This document shows, in pieces, positions 24,284 to 36,732 of a DNA stretch of 64,000 nt. The DNA is from Asterochloris sp. CNOR1. Lineage: Eukaryota; Chlorophyta; Trebouxiophyceae; Trebouxiales; Trebouxiaceae. The stretch lies in NCBI GenBank assembly GCA_963969365.1, contig OZ017763.1, positions 620,001 through 684,000 on the forward strand, given 5' to 3'. The notes below the pieces were generated by a model. It saw only the letters and a list, made by a program, of their open reading frames with translations, ran no database searches and was not told the DNA's origin. The translations under genes and the position numbers were made by a program. The number at the start of each line of letters is the position of its first letter. The first letter of the stretch is position 1.

Positions 24284-27200
24284 ATGCAGGCATGGGAGGG
24301 ACCAGATGACCCTATCATGCAGGCACTGAGGCAACTCCAGCTTGTTGCTGCTGCTGTGCCGGCTGAAGAGGTGAGCCCCTCGCCACCAGGACAGCTGCTT
24401 GTGCAATTTGCCTATCACATGTCAGGCAGCATCCAGCTGCAGAGGCTATCTCAGGGAGGTGGGGCAGCTGCATCTGCTGAGGAGGTGAACAGCCAGCCAA
24501 TCACCGCCCATCTGTGGCCAAGTATGGCTGCCCTGTGGGTGTTGCAGTGCTCTAAAGTCATGCGGTACCTCGCAATTGTAAGACTGACAGACCAACCCTG
24601 AGGTGTGTCTCTCCTTGGGCGGCAATGCGTTGCATGTTGCTGCCTAAGTGGGAGCCTGTCTGACACAGGAGAGTGAATTGTGCAGGAGCAATACAGCCCC
24701 GGCTGGCTGCTGGAAGCGATGGATGGCTACCGCATCGACAGAGTCACTTGCGTAGCCTTCGAGGCTCTGCAGCTGCACCGCCAGGAGCGCCAGGCTGCAG
24801 CCACAGAGGCCGCAGCATGCCTGAAGGCGCTGGTGCTGAGCATGACCCAGCGGGGCGCCCTGCAGGTCTGGAGTGCCCAGGTAGGACTTGATGAGAGCTG
24901 TCAGATTCTGTTGGACTTCTGGTTGCAATCAGCAGCAGAATCTTGCAATTTTTAAAGTTTTCCAGCTCCTCCGTGTCTTCACGCAGACTCCTTCTGAAGC
25001 TTCCTGGCGTTGCCTTGCTTTTCAGCAGCGATGAACCCAGCAACGCCTGGAGCGTGCTTGGCTTGGCTGTGTGAAAGCTGCAAGCGCTGTGCATGGACCA
25101 TGCTGTTTTGCTGCAGGTTGCTGCTGCAAAGCGCACCAGGGCCCTTCAGCAGCGGGCAGATGCCTTCTGGCAGGCCAGAAGGGCTCGCCTAGTGGTTGCC
25201 AGCTGGCTGCGGCGCTGCCAGGAGACCAGGGCAGATGCTCATGCCCGTGGCAGGAGGGGCCTGAGGAGCCTGCTGCCTGGCAGGCTCAGGTGAGGTACCT
25301 CTGAGGAATGCTGCTTACTTGTAGTGTCCTGGGTGCCGAGCAGGTTGGCATACTTGCCTGTCAGGTATTGTGGTCTGCCCGTGGGCATGCTGATGTCAGT
25401 GTGCATGCTGATCAGTGAGCATGCTAATCAATTCTGATGGTACCAGACTACCATGCTTGCCTGGGGTCATGCTGATCATGCCCTGTTGGTTGCAGGCTGC
25501 ATCAATGGTTGCATCAATGGCAGCAGTACGCAGGACAGCAGTGCTGCAAAGGGTGGTGCGGGCCTGGGCTGACCATGAAAGTCACCCTTGGGAGCGTCCG
25601 ACTGCACCTGCGCAGACCAGTGGTCAGGAGTGCCGGGAGTCTAAGCCAATATGGCTGATGAACCGCGGTTGCTCCAGCTTTGACTGATGCCAGAGATCAA
25701 GCAACTTTCACATGCTGCAGGTGGCTGTGGAGCGTGGCCTTGCCCAAAAGGTCAGCGCCTTCAGGCTGGCTCGTCAGCAGCGTCTCAAGCTGCCTCTGCT
25801 CCGCAGCGCGCTTGTCGCCCTGCGGCTGTACAGCAAGGGCCACAAGCTGGCCAGGGCTGCTGAAGCACTTGCCAGCAGACAGCTCCTCAGCAAAGCGCTG
25901 CGGCGGTGGATGGCAGCCAAGGTGAGGATCCGGCAGCAGTCAAGTTTTGCTACATATAAATTGGGAGTGCATTCACATGGGTCTGCCTGCTGCGTTGCCC
26001 CAAAATCTTGGATGAGCCTCCTATGACGTCATGCAGGCGGCCTGCAGCACTATGCTTCGCTCTCGCGCTGCATTGTGTCTCTCCTTGCTGGTTGTTCTGC
26101 CACTTCACAGGTGCTCCCACACTCCAGTTGTGCCCTGATGGTGCTCTTGCTGCTGCAGGTTGCCGCTGCACAACGCGCGGCGCTTCTTGAGCACAGGGCT
26201 GAGGCCTTCAGGGGGGCCATGACAGCCCGAAGGGTGATGTACATCTGGCTGATGAGCTGCCAGGAAGCAAGACTGATGAGCAGGGCGATGGCACAGGCCC
26301 GGATTGGTACTCTGCGGAGGGCAGTGCATGTGTGGTCTGCTCTGGTGAGACGCTTAAGTGCACTCCTGAGTGTTGCTGGTGATGAGACTGTCCTCAAGTC
26401 ACGCTCGACTGTCAGACTGCTGTGCATGATCATGTCCTGTTTGCTAAGCGGGTGTGCGGGTGTGCCGCTGAGCAAGGTGCTCTAGATGCCTCTGGCTAGC
26501 CCATATGTAAGACAGCTAGCTCAGCATATGCAACTTAGACAGCTTGCTCAACTCAGCGGCGTGCTCAAAACACCTTTGCTCTGTAAAGCTACATGGCTGA
26601 GGATTTCCTGATGGCTGCAGGTGGCCAAGCAAAAGAAAGTTTTGGAGATGGTCAGAACCCTGCAGGAGCAGCACACCCTGCAGAGGGTGCTGCAAGCCTG
26701 GGCTGGCCAGGTGAGCTGATGTCCACTGCTGAGCGGGCTGCTGTGTTGACCTGAACTGTTGCAGGTGGGGTCTGCCAGCTAGTGAAATTTTGCAGCAATG
26801 TGTTGCAGCATTGCTGTGAGATGACCTGTTGGTGTGCCTCCCTGTGTGGGCTTGCTGCGGGCCGCAGTTCATCGTGTGCTGGCAGACGAGCAGTCCTGCT
26901 GGCTGCAGGTGGCTGTGCAGCATGCTGTTGCGCAGAGTCTTGTGGACTTCAAGAGGGCTTGCGACCTGGTTGTCGCTCGCAATGTGGTCGCCGCACTCAA
27001 GCTGGAGCGTCAACATGCTGCAGAGGCTGCAGCGGCTGCAGACCGCTTTGCAGCAGGGCGGCTTCTCAGCGCAGTGCTGCAGCAATGAGCGGCAGTCAAG
27101 GTGAGCAGCCAAGACCATGTTCCCCCTGACAGTGCAGCCTTTGTGAGTCGCTGCACAAGGAGACTGGCAGACCAGGCCGCTTGCTGCTTGTGGTGTCTAT

Positions 27201-30200
27201 GCCTGTCTTTTAGGTATGTCTCACCTGCCCCTGTATGTCAACCAGGTCCCCAAAGCTGCAGCCTATAGCTCAGCCACAAGTGCTGTTACGTGATGTATTG
27301 ACAGCTCACTGCAACCCTTGTGGCTGCTGTAGAGGGCGCCTGCCTGCTTCTGCAGCACGAAGCTAATGGCATTCCTGGGTGTCAGCGGTGCCTGCAAGCA
27401 CGCTGCAGCCAGGTCAGCACTGCTCAAGGATGCCCAGCGCACCCTGCAGGCCCGCCGGAAGGTGCTGCGCCCTGCAACCTTCAAGGTGTGGCGTGAGCAG
27501 ACCCTGCGCACCCTGCTGTGGCGGCGCGCGTACAGGGCCGAGCTGTGCCATGCCATGGCGTGTACGCAGAGGCTGGCTGTGCAGGAACAGCTGGTGCGGG
27601 TGATTGCTGTCCGCAGCGCTGTCGGGAGCATCTTTGCGCAGGTGGGCTGTCCTGAAAGGCAGCTGCGACAGTGCATGTGGTATTTTTCATGTGTGTATGT
27701 GTCTGTGTGTAGGGTCTATCTGGGGGTCTTCACTACCTGCACTGGCATGGGTGACATGCTGGGCTGTGCTTGCACATCTGTGTGTGGTGACATTGCTGTG
27801 GCAGGCACCCTCACTTGGACTGGCTGGCCTGAAAGCACCTGCTGCTGTGCATGAGGGCCTGGTGGTGGTCTGCACAGGCCGCACGGGCATGGGTGACAGT
27901 AGGAGCAATGTGTGAACCCTCCTGTGATTGCACCATACTGTCTATGGAGCTTCTGCTAGCCCTAGTGTTTGTGATATTGTGGCAGGCATCTTGGAACAGG
28001 CTGAGAACAGGTCTCTGTTGCGTCGCATGCGTCCTGCTTTTGTGCATCAGGAGCTGGTTCGTGTAATTTCTTCCTGCAGCACTGCTGTGCCCGGCTTGGT
28101 GGCCAGTTCAGTAGCTACTGGGCCTGCTGTGGTTGCGTCGCGCCATCCCAAGTGGCTTTTCTGGCGCCACAAGCAGCTGCGTGGGGTTTGGGTAATGCAC
28201 AGGAGGGGAAGGGGGGGCCACAGGGGAGGTAGAGCAAGTTATAGAATGCTTTGCGATTTATCAATGTGTGCTGCCAGCAGCTGCAGTGGCACCCTGGCCC
28301 TTGCATCATGCATCTGGAACCCATGCAAGAATGTATGCCTCCCTAACTTGGGCCAATTGACAAGTTGCCAGAGCAGAAGCTTGAGTGCTTTGTCCGCTGT
28401 CAAGTGATCTGCTTGCAGGGGGTTCCCGCTCTACATGCTGGAGTCAAGGCTTTGAAGCTGTGTGCAATGCCTTTCTGACTATGGTGTGCGCGCCAGCAAT
28501 GCATGTGAGCAGTCCAGCCTTCTTCCGGAATACTACCAAAGCCTACCTGCATTTCTGATGTTGACCTGTCACTCACTCAGGTCACTGGCTGCTGTGCAGG
28601 TGGAGGCATCTCTGAAGGACAGGCCTCACGAGCTGGCCAGCGCACTGACTGTGCAGGCCACCCATGATGCCAGTGCGGCCCACCAGGTGCTGCAGGGCAA
28701 GTTGGTCCGCAGCACCACCAGTGGGGCCATTGCCAAGGGTTGCGGGCCTTACACTGAACAGGCAGAGGGCGCAGTAGTGTCGACGCTGATCAAGGCAGTG
28801 TGGTCCGGGCAGGCTGCGGGCCAGTGGGGTGACCCGGCTGCTGAGGCCATGCCTCTGCTGCGTGCCACCAGCGTGGCCAGCTCAGAGGGCAGGAGGGACA
28901 GCATGGACAGCCTGCGCGGCAGCAGCAGCAGCAGCGGTAGCAGCAGAAGCTCGCGGGAGCTGGCTGTGCTTGTGAATGCCCCTATGGGCCTCACCATCAG
29001 TGATGCCAGCAGCGCTGGCTGGCTTGGCAGCTTGGGTGTGGAGGGATCCAGGGGCGTCAGCCTGGCTCCATCCAGAGCCCACACACGCGGCGGCAGCAGC
29101 CAGCTGCTGCAGTTCCCATCTGCAGCTGCTCTGCTCAGCAGTAGTGCAGCATTTCACCGCCGCCACGCTTCAGAGGCCAGCCCTGGAGATGGCAGCCCTG
29201 CAGGGGGCACAGGGATTTGTGGCAATGCTGCAGCTGGGCACACTACCCCAGCTGGAATGTGCGGCAGCGGGCCAGGCAGCGGCCCGTCGCAGGTAAGATG
29301 CCTGTGTGCAGGTGGCCCATCAGCAGCTTCAGAGCCGCACTGTGCCAATGGTGGCCTGTCCTGGCCCCAGTGCTCAAACTGCTTCCTTGTATTAATTTAG
29401 TATCTACAGAGGTGCAGGCTGCTCATAGCACACCTTGTCACTTGCAGGCCAGAGATGCGCAGCAGGTGAACATCCTGCGGAGTGTCATCTGGGAGACTGC
29501 TGCCAGCAGCCATGTGCAACGGGCTGCAGATCTGCGGCAGTGGCTCATGCCTTTGGCTAGGGGGACAGTGGACAGCCAGGGCGCTGGAGGAGCAGAAGAG
29601 CTCTCCCAGACTGCCATGAATGGGGCTGACAGGGCCACTGCAGCAACCCATGCTGCTCGGCACTTCAGCGGCCTCAGCAGCACCGCCACAGACAGCTCTG
29701 CTGCAGCCAGCAGCACTTCTGCAGCTGCCAGGCAGCCGGCCCAGGACAGCAGGCAGGCCCCAGAGAGCGCTATGTGGGCTCTCAGCTGTTGAGGGAGCAG
29801 CAGCATCAGGCCGAGCGCCAGCTGCAGCAGGCAGTTATCGACACTTTGGAGGTGAGACCACTCTGCTAGTACAGAGCCTGCCCTGCCTTTCTATGTGGAG
29901 GGCAATGTGACCTTGCTGCGCTGCGGCTGTGCCACCACCAAACAGCAAGTGTGGCAGTCCAGCACAGCAGCCTGCCAGACAATGGGCCATTCAAGCAGCC
30001 AGACCTGCCTCTCTGTGCTGATGTTCTGCTAATAGTGCACAGCTGTCACCTGCTGTCTAGCACCTGCTGTGTTGCACACCAAGCTGCTTGTGAAGGCTGC
30101 TTTCGCTGTGCTCTGGCACATGCACAGTGTCTGGCAACGCAGGGCATCAAGCTGCTCTTCATGGCAGCAGTGCAGGCAGCTTGCTGGAAAGCTCATCAGT

Positions 30201-30803
30201 TGATCTATACATCTGCTTGATGAAAGCCTGGCCAAAGGCCCCAATCACAAGGCTTGACCTGCAGACTGCTGCAGGCCGTCAAGGATTTTGAATGTCCTCA
30301 GTCACCCTTAGCTCCTCGGCCAGGCAGGGCAGAACCCCCCCGCACCAGCAGACTGCCCTCAGCAGCTGCAGGGCAGGCTGGCCAAGTTGACTGCCCTGGC
30401 TGACGCTGCCATGGTCCACGTTCCAGCGGCCAGCACAGCAGGGGCCACCGTGGGCTGCCGCTTCTTGGGGGGCGCCAGGGCTGGCATGGCTCGTGGCGCC
30501 AGCATCCTCCTGTGGGGCAGCCCAACAGCTGCAGCACCAGCGGCAGACATCAGCAGCCCTCTTGGCAGTGTCGCCAGCGCCCTTGCAGGCAGGCAACAGG
30601 CCTGCCGGCAGGCTGCTGATGACCTGGCAGGGCCGCAGCCCAGCAGCTTTGCTGCAGTCGGGGAGATGCTGGGGCTGCACCTTGCGGGCGCAGCCTGTGC
30701 AATGGCAGCGCTGCCCTTTCAGAGGGCGGACGTGGCGGTGCAGTCGGCCTCGGCGGCGGCTTGGCAGCTGCTGAGCTGCGGCAGCCGGGGCCGCTGCCCA
30801 TGA
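24284..30803 (+). CDS. SFI1-like centrin-binding-repeat protein, with in-frame TGA
   Basis: Phase-consistent exons are 24284-24370, 24686-24880, 25117-25289, about 25497-25580, 25721-25921, 26159-26344, 26621-26710, 26909-27100, about 27357-27641, 28600-29292, 29448 to about 29790, and 30377-30803 (stop). Exons 24.7-27.6 kb encode Ala/Arg/Gln-rich helices with a Trp near every repeat end: ALQVWSAQ, VVASWLRRCQE, VVRAWADH, KALRRWMAAK, AVHVWSAL, VLQAWAGQ, TFKVWREQ. That is the SFI1 repeat pattern (L/F-x2-W). SFI1 proteins bind centrin along a long helix in centrosomes and basal bodies. In exon 26909-27100 the repeat Trp codon is TGA (27086-27088) although the exon keeps phase to its donor. The C-terminal third is Ser/Ala-rich. 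The start is uncertain, since that ATG overlaps an acceptor-like CATGCAG. Several joins remain unresolved. Confidence 0.7.
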
Positions 30804-33706
30804 GCCCTCGAGGGCGCCCACGCACCTCCAGGCAAGGAGAGGGTTGCACTGTCAGAGCGAGGCTTTGGTTGGCAAACCAGTGCTGGCATTGAGATGACGA
30901 TTGAGAGCTGGGGCTGGTGTGGCTGCCGTGAAAAACATGCACAAAGTGCCTGACCACTTTTTGTAGCTATGCCCTGTAGGGTACAGCTTTGCAAAACAGT
31001 TTGCCACTATGCCAAAGCCATCTTGCTGGGTAGCATGTACTGCAGTCAGGTCCTTTATTCAGTCTGCATATATTGCTGGACTTGTGGCAAGTGGACTTTA
31101 TCTGCAGGTTTGGCCAACGCGACCCTCTTGCTGCAGGAGGTGCATGAGACCCCCACACAAATGAGGCCCCCCCGCAATGGGGATCACACGCCTGCAAATC
31201 GGCCTTGACCAATCCCATGAAAGCGTTTGTCAAATCAACTGTAACAACAATGTGTGGCATGCAAGGTCTCTTGGCAGCTTGCCAGGAGTCTCGGGCCGAG
31301 CCAAGAATCATACAGCGGGGATGATCTCCACCAAAGGAGACCGGCCCCCTCAACACTGTGATGGCAAGCACCAATTTGAAACGTGCCTGACTTTGACAGT
31401 GCCACATGTTTGAACCTGACTGACGTAGACGACAACCTCAGATCTTTGTCTGAATGCTGAAAGTGTGTCTCCAGCAGTGCAGCATTGCTTGTCACACTGA
31501 ACTTCACATCACAGCTCATCATTACCTGCTCCATCATTATCCGACTTTGGACAGCAAGCAGTAAGAGCCTAAACGTCTCATTACAGCGTAAATTTCTTTC
31601 CCTTTGGTGACGTAAAGCACGTCGTTACCTGTCATGCATCAGAGCTGACTTCATGTGATTGCTTTGAGAATCAGTCTGCAGCTTTGTCAGGTGACAGTGC
31701 AAGTTGCCTCACTGTGCACGTCAGGGAGACACAGGAACTGGCGCACACTACAGCCGCATCTGAAGGCAGCCAAGTGCCAGACCTCCCTGGTGCCTCGTGC
31801 ATCCAAGGCCTGCAGCGCCCACTTGCAGCTGTGAGCCAGGCGCTGGCTGTCAGGCCATGTGCCTCTGCACTGCCGATGGGGCACACGATGCAGCCAGCCC
31901 ACAGTTGGGAAGCTGGGCATGCCCAGTCCTGCCTTGTTGCTGTGGGCGGCAGCGGTTACTTTGATGCTGCCAGCCAGGTGTCCGCCATCAATCCACCAGG
32001 TCTTGCAGACGACTGGGCCACAGGTGAAGCACGCGCTGCAGCCACGGTCGGGTCTGGGGGTACTCGGCCGCGCCGAACCAGCTCTGCTGCACAGGCGCGG
32101 GGCTGCTGCCCCACCCACCTGCAGGTGCGGGCGTGAGTCATGCTCTCAGCAGATGGGGGGGGGGGGGCGGGGGTTGGCTCACCTTGCAGTGGAGGTTGGT
32201 GAGGCCTGAGATGCCTGGGCGCCCTCTGACCTGGGGGTGCCAGACAGGTGCCATGCTGAAGAGTGCTGGCACCAACCAAGCAAGCTGAGTGCGCAGGCGG
32301 CAAGCATGCTGGTCTGTCTGGGGAGCCTGCACTCTCTATCCATCTGAAATTGCTTCAGACTGGCTTAGATACTGAACAAAGGGCAGAAATCGTGCCCATG
32401 CTGAGGTCCAGTTTGGCTGTACGTCTTGGTGACTGTGACAACTGCGCTGTGATGTGTTGCCACAGTGGTGCTGGCCCTGACACGCATGCCGCCAATGGAA
32501 GCAGAAGTAGACAAGTCTCAGAAGCAAGTATTGCTCCAGGACTTCACCTTCCCCAACAAGTGGTTGTGGCAGGCAATGTGCTTGCAGTGTGCAGCGCACC
32601 GGCAAAGTGCACCCAGGCCGGCGGCTGGCACTGGACGGTGACGGCGCGCTCAGGCGCCCCTGGCACCAGCTGTTCACGCAGGCTGGCACTGTCAGCTCTT
32701 GGTGCTGGCCATGCTGTGGTCTCAGATGTAGCGTCACCGTTGCTGGCTGGTGTCAGGCCATTGCGAGGCGAGTCTCTGCACAGCAGGATGCCCTGAGCGG
32801 TGCATGATGCTGCAACACCAACCATCCAAACATCCAATCAATGGCAATCGCTGCAAGCCTGGCCCCCAGCTGTGCCCACAAGGAGACACATGGCTCCTCA
32901 AGCAGCACACTCGAGCTGGAGCAGGCCCCAGTGGGGCCAGACCTCTGTGGGCAGGCCTCTGTGGAGCAAAAGGCAGTTCACTAGTGACGGCTGCGCAAGC
33001 AGGTGTCTCAGGGGACCTCTGTGGACTACCAACTTGTGCATCTCTTCTGCACGGGCAGTCAGTGCAAGCGCTGCTGCAGCATGCAGCCCCATGCTGCAGC
33101 CGGCCACGCATTGCCAGCCGTCACCCTGAGATCCCTGAGCATTGCTTGAAAGCAGGGCTGCCTTTGTGGCCATGCCGCACAGGCGCCCAGTCCACCCCTG
33201 CCTGCCTGCACAGGGTTGCAAGCCAGCCCCTCAAGCTACCGCTGACACTCTGGCGGGTCAGGCAGGTTCCTGCACCAAGCCATCCAGCAGACCAGACACC
33301 AGCATCTCAGACGTCACCACCCCCAAAGGCATGATCTGGCGTTTACACGCAACTACACTCGCTCTGGCGTGTGCCTGCAGATGTGCTGGGGCCAGCTCAC
33401 ACGATGCAGGTGGCGCTCCAAGCAGGGCAGGCAGGTCCACTGGTGACAGCCTCGTGATGTACCATCCCATCAGCTCAGCCGCCAACAACCTCACAGGCGG
33501 CCTCAGGCGTGGTTTCAAGCTTGTGCTTTGGCTGCCGCTCGGCTGGCTAGCCCTGCCCTGCTTGCCTGTTCAATCGCTGCAGCAAGCCTCCTGCAGTTTG
33601 CGTCGTACTCCAAGCAAGACATGTATGCCCCAGGTCAAACCATCTAGCTTACTAAACCCCATCAACTCTGCAACATACAAATCAGCTTGCTCAGAATTGA
33701 ACAGAC
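30804..33706. other. No firm gene
   Basis: Between the SFI1-like stop and the last resolved VPS62-like exon. Any C-terminal exons of the VPS62-like gene should be here. Minus-strand patches such as QLVPGAPERAVTVQCQPPAW (about 32.6 kb) and CGPVVCKTWWIDGGHLAG (about 32.0 kb) are coding-like but unassigned. A run of 13 G lies at 32155-32167. Confidence 0.4.
32155..32167 (+). repeat. Poly-G tract (13 G)
   Basis: An uninterrupted run of 13 G followed by CGGGGG, directly visible. Such tracts are prone to slippage and assembly error. Confidence 0.95.
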
Positions 33707-36107
33707 CTGCGCTTGCTGGGCCCTCCTGGCCGGCCCAGCCCCATGTGCCTGCACAGACGCTGCAGCCAGCTGCCATGCTGCAGCTGGCGCTCCAAGCGGG
33801 GCAGGCAGGAACCACGAGAAGGCACTGTGAGGACTGGAGCCATCAGGATGCACTGCCGCGCCCGCCAGGCTGTGCCTCTGGCGCTGCAGTGGTCGTTCAC
33901 CACCAGGAAAGCACGTCTGTGTACACCAGGCTGCAGCAGAGAGAATGTGCATCTGAGTCAGGCCCTGCAGACAGTGAAACTGTCAGAACAAGGCTGATGG
34001 CAACCCTGGCGCATACTGTGTTACAGGCCACGAGCATACTCAACAATGTGAGCCAGGGAGGCGCCCACCTACCGTCAAAGCGTGGCTGCTCACACATGAG
34101 CCTGTCTCTTACCATGCAGTACAGCCCATGGGCATGCTTGGCAACGTATGCCAGGGGAGCGCCCTCCTCCGACAGAGGGGTGTGGCTGGCAGGCAGCCAC
34201 TGCCCATCCTGGGGGCGGTGGGCATGGAAGTAGCAGCCCACCAAGGCACCGGTGACAGGATCCAGCCTGCAGGCACAGGAAGCGATGTTGGCTGCTGGCA
34301 CGGCTTTGCTGACATGCTGTCCCTGTTGCCATGCAGCCGACTCTTCAGCTGCAGCAGGAGACTCCCTCAGCCAGGGTCCACAGTGTACAACGTCTGCCAC
34401 ACCTGGCCCGTGGCACCCTGAGATGTGACAAGCGATCGTAACAATATTTATCAGCCACAGCGTGTATATACATCGGGCCAGCCGCCACATGCTTGCAGCA
34501 GGGGGAAAGGGCGCCAACAAGTATGGGGAGCCTCGCCTTGTGTGTTGCCAGACCCAGTGCTGAACCCTCACCTCAATAGGGTGAGGCCCCAGCAGACACA
34601 CAACAGAACTGCACAAACCACACCCCCACTGACACTGGAGTGGTGAGCCTTCCTTCACACACCACACACAAACAGCCTATGGGACCCAACCAGACAACAA
34701 ACGACCCCTAGACCCTGCACATCAGACACAAGCCCTGATGCAGGCACACAGAGCGCAGCTACTCTCCTGCAGGAGCCACACCTGACAGTGAAGTGCTCCC
34801 AGTCCCCGTCGTGAGCCCCAGCCTCGAAGCAGAAGGGCTGGCAGCAGCCAATGCTGTAGGGGCCGTTGAAGGCGTAGAATGTTGCGTACGTGATCTCCAG
34901 GGCGCAGATTGAGCCATCTGCTCGCTGGACGCGCTTGAACAGGACGTACAGGGGCACCTGATTTACATCGGCCTGCAGCGCAAGGGAGGGCCGTGCTGAG
35001 TGCTGTGTGAGGTGCTCTGTGCAGTCTTTGCACTCTCACCTAAGGGGGGATCCAGCATTGCCAGGCTCTAAGCTGAGAGCTGCACACATACCCACACTTG
35101 CAATTGTGGGTCGTGATGCACCGTCACCTACAGGAGAGCAACACCTACAGCCCACTGAGCACTGCACATGCGCAAGCGCCCGCACCTGTGAGACACCCAG
35201 CCTCGCCAGGCTGCTGGCGAGGACAAGACGCAGCCGAGCTCCTGCATACTCCTGCTGCGCCTGTAGAATGGTGTGCTCCGTCACATCCCCCTGCCGCAGC
35301 AGGCGGCGACGAGGTCCCTCAGCCTGCAGCAGAACGCGGTACAACACAGGGCACACTGTGACGGCCCGACCATGCTGCATGCATGAGAATATCGCCTTGT
35401 TCCTGCGCCGGCAGAAGCAAGCGCAATAAGTCTGCAGGCTGGCCTGCCTTGCGGCATCCCTTTGTCGCTGCAAACCCAGGGGCCCTGCCTGCAGGACCAG
35501 CGCAGCTGACTCTGCATGGTCGGGGGCCAAGCGCCCACAGCTATTTGGCCATACTTGCTGCATGTTTGCTCTGGTGTAGGTTCTGACAAAGCGCCCTTGC
35601 ACTGGTGTATGTTGCTTGACATCTCCATGAATGTCATGCTGTGCCCTTGCCGGTGCATGGCACGCACAAGGCCGACCCTGCCTCAACCTGCCTCTGCACA
35701 GGCACTACCGCCACAGAATGTTCACCGGGCGCTCCCATGAAGTTGCACTGCGGCAGTTCAGGGAGAGCCACCCCTCAGCGAGATGTGCAGGCCGGCAGAA
35801 GCGACTGCGCTCTGCCCCGCGCGTATGTTCACAGCTTGCAGTGCTGGAGGTCCCACCCCACAAAGCACCTCAGGGTGCCACGACGCACAAGCACGAAGCC
35901 GCAGGCACCCTGCCGGCCTCTTTGGCCTCATGTGACACTGCTCATGCAGATGACCACAGTCACCTGATCCGGCGGCAGTGCCCACAGCTCGCAGCACTGC
36001 AGGAACCACTCCACAGAGCAGGGGAAGTAGCGCTCCCGGTGATGCAGCATCAGCACAGGGCAGTGCTGGGCAACCAAGCGTTCCACTGCTGCCTTGTTCA
36101 ACTCCAT
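33707..36107 (-). CDS. VPS62/DUF946-like protein, 3' end unresolved
   Basis: Exons 36107-35964, 35323-35186, 34972-34782, 34266-34113 and 33930-33707 join in phase to about 285 residues. Family marks in order are CPVLMLHHRERYFPCSVEWF (the PxxYFHPxExYLPSSVxWF motif), GDVTEHTILQAQQEY, ITYATFYAFNGPY, GAHDGDWEHFTVR (the EHVGDWEHVTLR signature), AYVAKHAHGLY and RRAFLVVNDHCSARGTAWRA (NDxTxxGxxW). VPS62-type proteins are implicated in vacuolar protein sorting in yeast; plant members have no settled role. The ATG at 36107 is the first usable start. The fifth exon ends in phase 2 at a GTCTGT donor, so at least one more exon is expected below 33.7 kb. A partial copy of that exon lies near 33.43-33.48 kb. 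Confidence 0.85.
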
Positions 36108-36732
36108 GCTGAGCGCTGCTTGACTGCCACCGGAGGTAGGTCGTGCGGCACGCACTGGCAGGACTTGATTGCCTGTGTCGTCGGTCAGTCAGTGCAGCAC
36201 ACTTTCATCTGAGTCTCGCCCTGCAGGTGGCAGATTCAGAGTGTCAGAAGCAGCACATCTCAGCCAAAGGGGTGGAGGGGTAGCGCCAGCAGGGCCCTCT
36301 TCTAAACCATGGTATGCATGCAGCCAGCACACGTCATGTTCAGAAGCAGCACGTCAGAGCCACAGGGCATAAGGGACAGCACTGAGTGGAGCACTGCTTC
36401 CATCTGAGCTGGGCCTGAAGGAGCAGGACACAGTCAGATCAGCACTCTTGCCTGGGCAACGGCCTGCATGAGCAGAGGCACCATGTCAGGCACGTGTGGA
36501 TCTGAGGCCGCTCAGCACTGAACACTGCCATAGCAGCTGGCTTCAGGGACTGGCAGTTTAGCTGCTGGACACAACACTGCAGAAGCGGTAATGTCCGCAG
36601 TTCGAGCCACATGCTTTACATGGGCAGCTGCCAAGCAAACGCAGGAAATTTGCCCAGAATGTATGTGTGTTTTGGGGAGTGGGGGGGACTAGCACTGAGT
36701 GAGAAAAGGCTCTTTGACCTGGAGGAAGGCAC
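36108..36732. other. Intergenic region
   Basis: Lies between the start of the VPS62-like gene and the end of the twin-CX9C gene, both on the minus strand. It should hold the former's promoter and the latter's 3' UTR. The motif CAGAAGCAGCACATC / CAGAAGCAGCACGTC occurs twice (about 36247 and 36341), otherwise nothing is seen. Confidence 0.45.

Noticed and set aside
27086-27088. Genome-wide recoding of TGA to Trp
   Set aside because: TGA acts as the proper stop in PSBS, PLPBP, NOT3 and others here, so a single TGA is not evidence of a changed code.
32155-32167. Telomeric or G-quadruplex functional element
   Set aside because: It is one homopolymer run with no repeated G-tract pattern beyond it; slippage or sequencing artefact is more likely.
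33142-34233. 363-codon open frame on the plus strand
   Set aside because: It overlaps the VPS62-like exons on the minus strand, has low-complexity Ala/Cys/His-rich composition and no recognisable domain; it is a shadow frame.
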